Positions 32,771 to 44,900 of a DNA stretch of 64,000 bases are shown piece after piece (positions within the stretch are counted from its first letter, which is position 1; each line of letters opens with the position of its first letter). A model generated the notes under the pieces. That model was not told the origin of the DNA. It saw only the letters and a list, made by a program, of their open reading frames with translations, and searched no databases. Origin of the DNA: Blasia pusilla (Eukaryota; Marchantiophyta; Marchantiopsida; Blasiales); assembly GCA_050084515.1 (NCBI GenBank), contig CM114271.1, forward strand, positions 52,824,001 through 52,888,000. Reading direction: 5' to 3'. The position numbers were made by a program, and so were the translations under genes.

Positions 32771-34579
32771 GGATTTTATATGGGAGATTTATCCACGAAA
32801 TTATTCCAAAAAATGTTAATTAACCTATAACCATGGATGTAGGATAGGGTATGGCAATGGGGATCACACAAATCCTACTTCCACTTTTCTATACTCATAT
32901 CATAGTGGCATATACTCCTCCCCTCTAAGTACACTCAACATACTTGTGATCCAAAAATGTGATGGATTTCTTTTCATAATCCTCGTCAAACTCTTTTTTG
33001 AGGGATTTATTTTCTTGATTATTTGATAGTAAATAAGTTGAGGTGGGAATTTATTTTTGAACTCTTGTGGATATATAATACAATACAACTCATCATTAGA
33101 AAAAAATCCTTCAAGCATGCAGTCCCACATTGATGGTGGTATCGATAGATGTGAGTAATTTTTGACAATATCCAATTTACAATATGCATTTCTATCAAGA
33201 TCGACTTCCATATATAAATTCTTAACCTTCTTATTTCTTCCAATGGGAGAAATCGTAAGGTTTTATGAACCTGCCACTCTTTTTTCATTTGATGAAATAT
33301 ACATCGAGAGTGCATTGTGTTCACCCATTCTATTCTTTCAATAACATCTCAATAAGAATAATTTTTTTAAAGGGTCCTTATGTCACACTCATCAAATGCA
33401 CATTGAAGTCATATTCTTATAATACATATTCAAGTAAAAGTTTTGTCTGTGGAGGATCCTTGATCAATTTTATGATATTTCCAACTTAAATTTTACTTTC
33501 TCTTATCTATAACTAGCTCCTGATTAGTGTAACTCCCCATCTTGGTATATGTCACGATCCTCGTAACCATACGTGCATTGATGCAAAATATCAGGATTTT
33601 AGTAGGTTCATACTAGGATAAATGCACGTCGGAGAAATCTCTTGAAAGAGACATGTAATATGGTACGCGGAAAAGGTGAGCATTGTATGTATAATGGGCA
33701 CATCTCAAAAAACCTGGACCAAGCGTGAACCAAAACTTGATAAGAGCTGAGTCTAAAAGAATGGGTTGCTAAAGAGGATGACAATCGGATTTGGAACTGT
33801 ACTAGTGTTTGGGGTTTCATTATATTTTAGGTCATATTGGTGAGAACCAAGGTGCATTTGGGTTAAGTAAGATAGCATCGGAAAGATTATGCAAAGCTTA
33901 TTCCAACGTAGTAAAGATCTTGGCAATGGCATAACTAGAGACCGAGAAATTGCTCCAAAATTGTCAAAAGCATAGTAAGGTTAAGGGCCAAAAGGAGCAG
34001 CCCAAGATGCATTTCCCAAAGATAGGGGGAGGTCAAAGAATCCTACAGGTATATATAAGAGGGAAGGTATCCTAGAGTTATTGGGACCTAAACTCTATTT
34101 TGGATAGACACGAGGCAAAGTGAGGTCACACAATGGATTGGGAGTTGACGTTGGGATGTGAACATCAAGCCAAGTCCAAGGGAATGAATTTTGGAGGTCA
34201 CCCTTGGATTCCAACCCGTGACTCATTTATTGGATTTATTTTAGGGACTCATGCGATGTCTATTAGATAGATGGAACCGCTATGTGTATAAGAGTTGTTT
34301 TAGGTATCTAGACTATCGAGAAAGTTTATCCGAAATCTAGAAAGACTTGTTCGTGTTGGGAAATGAGGAGTATGAGTTATTCAGCTTGATGAATAGCCCA
34401 AGTTGAGAACTTTGGGAGTTGGAAGGCTAGTTGATTGAAACTAAGACTAATGAGAGTATGTTTGGATATAGATCAACAGAGTGAGTATGACTTATTTCAT
34501 GTACATTTTTGCAACATCTGAGATTGATGTTCAAGAGGAGTAGGAGCACGCCGTGCTATGAGTTTTTTATTAGTGTCAC

Positions 34580-34624
34580 TTTCAATCTCACTCTAGATTT
34601 AAGAAATCTAGAGTGAGATTGAAA
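34580..34624. repeat. Fold-back, perfect 21-bp arms, 3-nt loop
   Basis: 34580-34600 (TTTCAATC...TAGATTT) and 34604-34624 are exact reverse complements with AAG between them. Confidence 0.95.
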
Positions 34625-36116
34625 TCTTCGTTGCCAACTTATATTGGTTGTTATGTACAAACATGTCTAGGATCCATGTACTTGTGAATCCTAACATTGG
34701 ATTATCACATATTTATGTGGAAACCTTCTCCAAACAAGAATACTTAACATGTATTTGATCAAATTGAGGACATCAATAAATCATTTTTAGAGGGTTATAG
34801 TAGTGATTTGAATCATATGTGGTTGATAATTTTCCTACTATACAATTCTACATCATCACTTATACATCCGTGTTCATATCACATTTAGAAACATCCTTGT
34901 CGTAATATTTGTAGTCGAGCGATTCTATATAGTGGGCTTGAGACTCTGAGTAGGGAGGCTACGTATATTGTTAGGTGTAGAGAGGCAAATAGTGACTTGG
35001 TGACCTCTATGCATAAGTCATGCTTATAACCTTCTTTGAGGTTTCTTATAGGTTCTTGATTTGTTGAAAATTTATTGTATAGGTTAAGGTAACTTGTGTG
35101 CATATGTCACATTCTTGAACTCTTGGGATATGAAGAGGGTACATCGCCAAGGAAGGCTTATAAATGCCTGTATGTCCATATTTGAATCTTCCAAGCATAT
35201 ATAGGCTAGGCGAGAGTGCTACCGACATGCTTTAGTATTGGATTCCCTCATACAAAGGATAAGTTAAGTTCAATTATTATGCAAGGTTACTGGAAAGCGA
35301 TATGTTTTCCATCTGATTTTTTTAATTCATGGCATATTTTTATGATAGTGTGTATATTGATGGGATATGGTATTAATAATGAAACCGTATATTTGTGTGT
35401 ATGTGACTATGATATATGTTGTGTATGCACACAACACCCTCTATGTAGCTATTTATAGCCTCTACATACACTCGTTGTTTTTTTTCTTCACTATCTAACC
35501 TACCCACGTGTCCTTCACACGAGTATAATAATTAATTCTCCTATCGAACCCTCCCCTCTAAAGGCTGCACACTAATTGAGCCAATTATTTTGAACATCCC
35601 ACGAATAATTGTTTTAGAACACCAATAAGTAGTTTCTAGATACTAAGTTCTCATGCTCTGAATTATTTACAATGTAACATGATGGTCTCTGTTAATTCTT
35701 CTTACCACATTCCTTCTACCAATATCATGTTTTCGCCTCTTATGTTGATAATCTCTAATACTTGCATGATATCTTCATGTGTAAGATATGGGCCGTGTTA
35801 TTGGCACATCCCTGCATTAAATTCAAAATTTAGTAAGATAAAGAGTAAGTACAGGAGAGAATGATTTGGAAATTATTTTTTGATGAAGAACTCTAACTAT
35901 TTCTTCCCCAACAAATAAATATATCAAGAAAGAAGACGAAAATTCCTAACTCATCATGTGGTCAAATGAATTAATACTTCATCAAAGTAAATGCATAAAT
36001 TGAAAAGAAAATACATTGAAGAGTCTTTTGTATGTCGTGCTATAATTAAGTAAGTTAACTATGGTAATTTTTTTCTTTCATCACTATTACTATTGTCAAT
36101 ATTTTATGTAGAATAA

Positions 36117-36153
36117 GACAAGATAATATGTCAATAAGACATATTATCTTGTC
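36117..36153. repeat. Fold-back, perfect 16-bp arms, 5-nt loop
   Basis: GACAAGATAATATGTC at 36117-36132 and its exact reverse complement at 36138-36153, separated by AATAA. Confidence 0.95.
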
Positions 36154-38339
36154 CTTTTGTGCATAGTAGATGTTGGTACCATAAGCACATATGTCACAAC
36201 TAGACTCAAGTAGCCTAATCCACATCCTCAATCCACCTTCTTATAAGCGAGCAACACATTTCTCAATCATGTAGATGCATAGATATGGTTGTTTGTATGT
36301 ATTGACGCATCCATCAATTCTATTTTTTTCTATATATTACGAGGGATAATGTTCACAACAAGTTTTTCAAACTCTCATTGATAAATAAATAAATAAAAAA
36401 ATTTTATATATATATATTGATCCATGTGCTCATCCCCATAGAGAATAAGCATACAACCAAATACATCTATTGATGATACCATATTGAAACACAAGTAGGA
36501 ACTCATACTTTATTATAGGCCAAGGGCCTTTAATTGAATTTCTAATCTACTCCCTTTCCCTAATTGGTTTCATAAGCCTCTTTTGAAGGTTTGAGGTGGC
36601 CAATTCTCGAAAAAAATTGGTCATAATTATGGGGTTCATCTGCACACCAATACCTTATTGTGGTCCCTACTATATTACTATGGTGAGAATACATTTTTCA
36701 AAATGAGATTGGATACATACTATTTTCTTCTTGCCTTATAATACATTGCCAAATTGTGATATCTTTATCCATGTCTTAGGTCTAGCTCCAAACTATCCGA
36801 GTTTATCATTTGGGAAATATCTATTCAAAGACTATGTTTCATGAATCCATAATCAAAGGATTCAAATGTGAATTAGGAGAGAGGAATTTTCTCAATCAGG
36901 TATGATTCACAAATGGTAAAATTAGATGGTTTAAATGGATCTTACGTTTTACTTCAAAAAATTGGCTTCAAATGTACGTCCACTTTGATAGTGAAGTATA
37001 CATTCTTGAGAAGGATATATTTTTATATGTTTGCTTTCCCTCCCCTTTCCTCAAACAAGGATTTATGTGGCTCCAAGGATTTACGATGATATAACCGGTT
37101 TTCATGGAATGCAAAGGTTTTTACAATCGATTTCCACCATTGTGGTTAGTTTTCGGTAGTCATCTTGTTTCAAAAAATGAAAAGGTGAAACTCACCAAGA
37201 GGTCCTTTTTTATAAGCACGTAGGTTTGAATTGAAAATGTCTATATTTCCAAAGAATGTCTCTTAGGTGATTTACATGGGCATGATACGCTTTCTTGGGA
37301 GACACATAGGAAGATTATTCGAAATCTATTCCTATTCCATTCCATCTCCAACAACGAAAAGGATTTCTCCAAGAAAAAAAGTAGATTTCTTAGACAAAGG
37401 GCTCTCTTTTCTATTAGTTTTCTTTAAGGTAGAGAAGGGAAGAAGGGTGACTTACAAATAAAATATATTAGAAGTCGTGCTCGTTATTTGGATAATCAAT
37501 TTTTTGACAGTGCAAATAGTTTTGTAAGGATTCCAAATTTCCAAGAGAAGTCTTCATCAAATGATAATAATATAAATTTTGAACTTAAATATCATTTTCA
37601 TAACGTATCTATGATGGTCACATTTGGGGTCTAAATGATCAAAATAAGAAGAACCTAAAATCTTTGAACTTTTCCATATTAAGCTTGTGTTATAAGGAGA
37701 AAAGCAAGATGGATAATTATAAAAAAAATCTTTATTCACGAGAATTGAGTAAGTAGGATCTATCCCAATTCAATCATCACTTAAGTAAGATGTATTACTA
37801 AACGCATTGAAGATTTCCCCTTGTACTAATTCATTGTGCCTTATTCTTTATCTCTCTCTCGAGGATCCAAGAAGTGATTAGAGATCTTTAGCATTAAACT
37901 TCTTATTCGACACGATTGATGTCTAGCGTTAAAGTCTCTTTGTGGAGGAAAATAAAGTTCTACAATACTCCACATGCAAGTTTGGAATTTACAAACCATT
38001 TGTAGGTACGTTGGACAATCACATAGAATCCCATCTTCTTTTAATTTTCTAATAATAAATATCTATTATAACTTATGCCCATTTTAATAATTACACAAGT
38101 TGAGTTGACACTTAATATCTTAGATCATTTATTACTATAAAGTAATTCCAACTAGCTCATAAAGTCTTGTTATAAAAGTTGTGTTCGCAAAATTTAATAT
38201 TTAAACATAATGATAGAATTTACCAAGAAAGGATCATAAGTGGAATAGAAATTCATCCACATGGAATGTCCATAAATCTTTAATTTTTGTTTGATTGTTA
38301 ATTGAGTGCTATAAGGTTGGTGGATTGCTCGTAGAATAT

Positions 38340-38620
38340 TGTTTCACATGAAATTAGTCGTTTATGGTGAGGAAGGTTGCTTTTGGACAAAGTATGTGTT
38401 CATAGATATGTCCAGGTCCGTCCTATGGAAGTACTTGCCCTTTTGGGCCCTACCTTCTCCTTCTGTCTCATCCCCCCTACTTGCCTTTGTGTTCCATACT
38501 CTCTCGTTTCTTCTTTCCTCCACCTTCACTCTCTTCCGCCTTACTGCCGCACTTGCATGTGCGGGCAATGTAGAGCTGCCAAACAAAAAAATTATGAACG
38601 ACAATGAAGTTAATTAAGTT
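38340..38620 (-). repeat. Dispersed repeat R1, minus copy
   Basis: The reverse complement matches 58300-58600: GGCAAGT.GGGGGGATGAGA.AGAAGG.GAAG..GGGCC is shared, followed by GGACA and ACATACTTT.TCCA.A.GCAACCTT. No coding family is recognised. It is probably part of an unidentified transposable element. Confidence 0.65.
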
Positions 38621-40800
38621 TAGCAAAAGAGTTTTGGATCATACGAAGAAAAGCCAGCAAGAGGGAGGTCTTTCGTAATGAGGTTCAGTATCGAATTTGT
38701 ATCTATAATTTCCCAAAAATAAGTAGATGAGGTTTAATTGTTCACTGTAATTTATGCCAAAGTTTAAAAGATCAAGGAAGATCATTTAAGGACAACAATG
38801 TGTGCTTGAAAGTGTATATTAATTTTCCTACAATTGACAGCTGTAAATCTTGAGTGACTTACTTGGCATTGGACAATCGATTATTACTAGCATTCTTACA
38901 AGTAGATATAAATTGTACTCCAAAATTGAAAATGGTGGAAAAAGGATGAAATGTGCAAATATAAGCCAATAACCAGATTTCCACAAATAATAGGAGCTAA
39001 AGACGGGGTTCACATTATAAAAAATATTCAAATTTGACTCTACTCCAGATGTTCCATATTTTAAGAATAATCATGGTATTTCAATACATCATAAAAAATT
39101 AATTTCTTCTCAATCAAAACTTACTTTGCAACTTGAATTGGGGCCATCTCGCTTATATTACTTAGATATATTGTCTATTCCCTTCCACCACGATTGTTTC
39201 TATCAACACTTCTATACGTAAAGGTGATACATCGGAAAACATCTTCTACGACAGATGGAATTAATTGCAACAATTGATTCCATATGAATTTTTTTAAGAT
39301 AGACGAATAATACAAGAAGCAAAAAGTACGTAATGATATACCTCAAAGGACAAACAAAAGAGGACGACACCATTACAACTTGCACATGTTTAAAAGAAAC
39401 TTTACCAAATGAATAAACACTTTCCAATAATGATACAAATTCGATTAAAATTGCAAAGCGGGCCAAAATTCCCATGCTACACTAACTGAAAATTTATTCA
39501 TTTTATGGACAACCAATTTAAACCCATCGTATATATAACTGATTTAGGGTTGAGGTGGTCGTGAGGTATTGGCACGGGCAGTGGAGAAAGTACCCCATCT
39601 TCTTATATCCACGGCCTATATTTGGTATTATATGTATATATTTATCGTGGCTCAGTGTGGATTGTTTCCTATGTCAGCCTCCCACGTCTGCAACCTACCC
39701 CGGTCAGAAGGTGAGCCAACCTAACCTCAAAGCCACCATTAATGCAAAAATCTAGTGCCCGAAGGCACACTGGCACACCCTTAAGACTTTTGGAAGTGGT
39801 GCCCAATGCGACCATATTATTGTGCGACGATAGCCTTAGAAAAGAATTTTCCTTTTCCAATTTTTTTAAAAAAAGATCGAAGGTTGATTTTTCTATTGAC
39901 CGAGAAAATCCAAAGTTGACCAAGAAACTTCAAAATCCCATTGTAAAGGCTTGAACGTTCTTGGTAAATGAAACCAGGTCCCTTGGTATAGGATTCCCAG
40001 CATGTATTGAGAATAATAACAAAAGGTTAAAATAGAGCTGATGACGAATAACTGGCGAAGGAGGGTTTTTACCACTTTCCACGGAAGATCGTGTGTATCT
40101 TCAAGATTGGGTCTATTCATTTAAATGTTCCTCATGGCCTTTATGAGGAATCTATCATAAATAATGTGAGCCTTCGTCCCCTCCGACTTCTCAAACGAGC
40201 TAGAGTTACTAGACAGGAGGAGCACGTGTGGTATATAAAGGTTACTTTCATACAATTCAATTTTTTCATTTTAATATTCTTCCAATTTTCTAATCCAAAA
40301 GTGAAGTAATTATATGTCAGTGTGATACGAGGTGACATTCCCAATACGATAGTTTTTTCCTATTATAACATTAGAATAGGACAACCCACCCATATTACGG
40401 TCCACTAATATGAGAATTGGTAGCCCCTGCTAAATAAGAGCTTAGTGTGTGCATCACGTCCAAAGCATGTGATAGAGACCTAGGCCCGAGGTGGCCACTT
40501 CATGTCTCATGTATTCGGTGGAATCCAAAACCCGAGGGAAGGACAAATGAACGGTACCCTGTAATACGCTATAAACAAACAAACCAAACAAAACAGGAGC
40601 ATGGGAGAGATAAACGGATGTTTGAACGGGCGACACTCCACATAAAGAGTTCAAATAAATAATAAAATAAAAGAGATCATAATATGGTTGGTTTTAATAA
40701 ATGGGGCTGCACCCGGCCTTCCGGTGGGCATGCAGTGCTGGTATTATCGCACTGTTGGCTACACAGTAATCCATATTGAAGAGTCCGACTCCGATATTAT
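38621..40800. other. No gene recognised
   Basis: Mostly AT-rich. Frames of 60-87 codons on both strands have no family resemblance. Confidence 0.4.
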
Positions 40801-41960
40801 AACACGCCGGTCCTAGAGAGGAAATTATGGCGATGATGCGACATGATCAGCGCTCGCGAGGTTTTCTGTGGTGCGAAAATAGATTCCAGTGTTCTGGTCT
40901 CCTATTTTCAAAGGGTAAACAAACTGGGATCAATGAGTCAGTAAGCAAAGGTTCTTCTCACTCACAGAGATCGTGTACAGTGACGTATCTTCACCTTGTC
41001 TCTTACTGTTCTGCAAACAGCGGATGCAACAGTCTTGGAGCAGATCAAGGAGGAAAGATTTCAAATCGGACACGCGTCGTGTAGCCATAAGGCCCGGACG
41101 GAAGAGCAAAAGGAGCCAACGCATCCATCTCGATTTGAAACTTCTCATTTTGAACTAATATATTATATGCCGCATCGCGGTCCACGTGGACGAAGATTAT
41201 GCCGTAATCTGCCGTTTGCCCTTGCGGAGGCTATAACGGATGGATACGATTGCATGATAGCGTACCGTCCTTGGCTTTTCCGATCTCCGCCACTTTCTAG
41301 TTTCTCCTTCTTCTCTCATCTGCCCGCATACCGTACCGGCAGGGTCCAGTCCAGCACAGCTGTTCGGGAGTCGCTAGCACCCCCTCGTTTATCCATCGGT
41401 AACAGAGGACTCCCAGATTTCTGCACGAATCATTGATCGAGTCAAAGAGAGGGCGAGTAAGACCGTGGGTCCGTGACGCCTTCTGTCTTCTTCTTCTTCT
41501 CCTCCTGTCTCGGTTTCCTGGGATTATTCGGAACTCCGTCGAATTTGCTCACGGCGATGGTCCAGTAGTAGCGCTGAATTCGTAGGAGATTCCGTCCGGC
41601 GGGGAGACCGTAGCAAGGAAACTCCCCGACCCTTCGTAGTTCGGAACTCCGGAGTCCGGAGTCCGGAGCCGATTCGATCGCTCGCGTTGATCTGCGGACT
41701 CTGGGACGATGCAGCGGTCCTTCCGCGAGCGGCCGTCGTAGGAGAGAAGAAGCTTCCCATTTGAAAGTGCACGGACCCGACGGGTTCTTCGTCGTCCGTG
41801 GGAAGGCCCCATTCGCCACGTTCGGGAGAAAACCCGAGCGGGCTGCCTGTTCGCAAGGTCGTTTCATGTGTTCGTTGTCCGCACTCTTCAGATAGTCCAA
41901 GCCTACGGGAAGACCTACGACAGCACTCCCCTGATATCGCGACTTTTTGTACCGGGATCT
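40801..41960. other. CpG-rich island, possible host gene 5' region
   Basis: GC content and CpG frequency rise sharply compared with both flanks, especially at 41160-41950, with CT-rich runs (TCTTCTTCTTCTTCTCCTCC near 41485) and tandem GGAGTCC units near 41650. Most other DNA here is TE-derived and AT-rich. This looks like an unmethylated promoter or 5' exon of a host gene, but no protein is recognised. The open frames across it (up to 187 codons, on both strands) overlap each other and are not convincing. Confidence 0.4.
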
Positions 41961-44900
41961 GCTATAAGAACAGGTCGTTTTTAGAAAATGTTCCAACGTT
42001 AACAAATTCCCAAAAGCTAGCTAAACGTACGAATTAAATCGTTGGAAAGACGTGGTGATTTATAAGAGCATGTTCTCGTTCTTCCTTCTCTTCTCCGTTG
42101 GATGAACTCTTTTCGGGAAGAGTGATTTCCGATGCATAGTCGATTATCTCCTTTCGCTTCTATCCATTCAGCCCAATTACAATTCTTTTGAGGTTCGGAT
42201 ATATCGGATTATTGTGCACCTTTTTTAGCCTCCTCAAAACTCATCCCGTTCCATAGTTGTGCATTTAACCCACTATCTTGTAAGCAACGTGTATGGATGG
42301 GCATATGGGCGTAGCCGTGCGATGCACGCATTTCTTCCTTTTGGTCAATTTTTAAAAGTGCTTTCGAAAGACATACAGATATTATTTATTTAAATCGTCG
42401 TGTTATGTATTGCACTTGGTCGGGTCTCTTGATGAAGGGACAGAACTGGAAGCTTTTGGCTTAACAAAATTCATACCTTTTCTCCATTCTTGGAAAGACA
42501 CTTGCCGTTCGAGTCCCTAAATTCAAATTTTAGTTTTTTTTTCGTTTTTCATGCCCCCACAAATAAATTCAAAGTAAAAATCTATGCCAAATATGCCAAA
42601 GAGGTCCATTTAAGAAAACCACGAGAGTTCCGCCCTCATCTTGAATGCGGTTCCTAGATCTTGTGACGCTCGTTTTGACAAATAAATATAAATATATAGA
42701 ACCCATCAAAATCATCAAATACAATATAAACCACCATTTTATTCAATCATTGATAAGGACGAAGAAAAATATCAAATTTAGGACTTACGTATGCAGTAAA
42801 GTTTTTTAATATCATCTTTAAAATTTATAAAAATTTGTGTTAGAAATGTTTGTGTTTTGAGGAAATACAAAAGTAGATTCAAAATCTAGATACAATCTAA
42901 TTCTTAAAGTCATATTATGAATATCGAGACTTTTTTTTTAAGTGAATGAAGTAGTTTGATCAAAGGTGCAAATTGAAAGCCCTAATCCAAGGTGATTGGT
43001 ATCAAAGTTAAGGAAGTATTAAATTATGATCAAAGACAAATGATGAGGATTAGAAGTAGGTTCAAAAACTAGATCAATACACTTTGAAGATACATGGTAG
43101 GAAGTAAACATGCTTTTCTTCGTTTTGAAGTACTTCTTCGGGGGTTTGTAAGGCTTATAACCGTTGTGCAAAAACTCATTCTTCACTTCTTCTATACCAA
43201 GTTGGGATCAAGATCCTCTAATCCTTTTATTCAAAAATATTATCTTAGATTTTATTTTTTAATAAAACATCATATGTCTCTATCCAATTTCTAGACAAGT
43301 ACATTCAACATGCCTTCATTTTATATGCGGATTCACTTTTCATAAGTCTTTCATCTAATTAATAGCCATTGTGGCTCATGGAAAATTATACTACATCCAA
43401 TGACGTTCACCTAATCTAATTTTCTCTTGACCACCTATGTAGCTCTGAATCTAGTTGTCACCTTATACCCATTTACAAATCTCCAGCATGACTAAATCTA
43501 GCGCCTATCCATTTTTCCACACCATCGTCTTTAACGATTAGCAACGATATTTAGTCGTTATTACTCAATGAGGCATTATAACAAATACAAACATATACTA
43601 CACAAGTTTGATTTCTTGTGTTGATGTATTACTTTGATTTACTACCTATATTCCTAGTTTTATTGTCTCAAGTGTCATTTCACTACAACTGATCTGTCTC
43701 TTCACATAATAGTCTTGTAACTATTATGACACGATGAGATTAACCCCCAAGAAAGTTTTAAATTTCATAGCCTCTAACTATCAATGGTTGCTTACAGCTA
43801 TAGAGAGCCACAAAAAGCTTGGCTAAGTAATTTTTGCAGTTTTTAACGTATGACATGCAATCGTAAGATAGTGATATGAAACTTTCAAGTTTCCACTCTC
43901 CTCCATTTACCTCCAAATCTTCCATATTTTCTCCCCATTTCACAGTTTTGTCTCACCATTATTTTAATATTTTTATCTTATTTAAGCCATAAAAAATTCA
44001 CACAAAGAAAAGGGATATTTTTGGGTCATGTGGAAAGGGGTGTGGTAGTGTGATAAAAGGGAGGATCACATGTTGGGGGCTCAGAGTGAGTTTTAAAAAA
44101 TGAACAAAGAACTAATCACTACTTCCTTCAAGTTTTAGTCAATGCAATAGATGCGTTCATCCAAGAAATGGTCATTGCAACCTTAATACCCAAGTTAGAT
44201 CATTTAGTGGACATATTAGTATCTAGATAACGTATTCAATCTTTGATTTTGGTTATGTAATATTTTCAACAACACTAAGTAATATTTGTGTGGATATCTA
44301 CGAATATCAAATAGAAGAGGAAAAGAAGGACATGCAATTGGATCTAAGAGACCAAACATTGAGGCCATCCTTGACGCGCAAGAACTTGAAGAGAGAAAAT
44401 TCATAGGGATCCTTCACCACCACAATACTATTAACACTGAACGAGTCAATCTCCATCATCCCACAAACTCAATTGCACTTTAGGCTATGATAGATTTTGG
44501 CCCTAGTTAATATTGATTACTTCTCATGCGCACATAGGGCCATCTAGTGGGCTAAGACGTGAGCATGACTCCATATTCCGAGGGCGTAGATTAAGTCAGA
44601 AGCAAATGTTGAGGAAAAAAGGATACGTGGAATCATGGGTGGTAAAAAAAGTGATAGATAGTGCTAACTACCCACATACAAATATAGTAGCAAGTGTATA
44701 AGTAGGTGTATAATACATGTGAAAGTAGTTGTCTATTTTTTTACGTAGATAGATAGAAAATATAGGATGGTTTTGTCACTTTGTAAAGGATATTTCTCAT
44801 CCTATCATATTTGCAATGACTTATGATCCCCAAAGGTCACACCTTAATTGCAAAGTAGCCATGATACAATCATAACTTTGTGAATGTTGCACTACCAACT

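Larger units (their letters stand above)
32197..38339. other. AT-rich spacer with fold-backs, no gene recognised
   Basis: Six kilobases without an identifiable family. It contains a (GA)n tract and three short fold-back palindromes, listed separately. Frames of up to 145 codons near 32382-32819 are driven by the GA repeat. Overlapping minus frames at 32900-33324 (about 100 codons each) could be a decayed gene, but nothing is recognised. Confidence 0.4.

Noticed and set aside
32382-32819. 145-codon frame with an Arg-Glu run
   Set aside because: Driven by the GA microsatellite; no domain or conserved part.
41442-42005. 187-codon minus-strand frame, with overlapping frames on both strands
   Set aside because: Long frames are expected in GC-rich DNA where stops are rare; three overlapping frames compete and none resembles a family.
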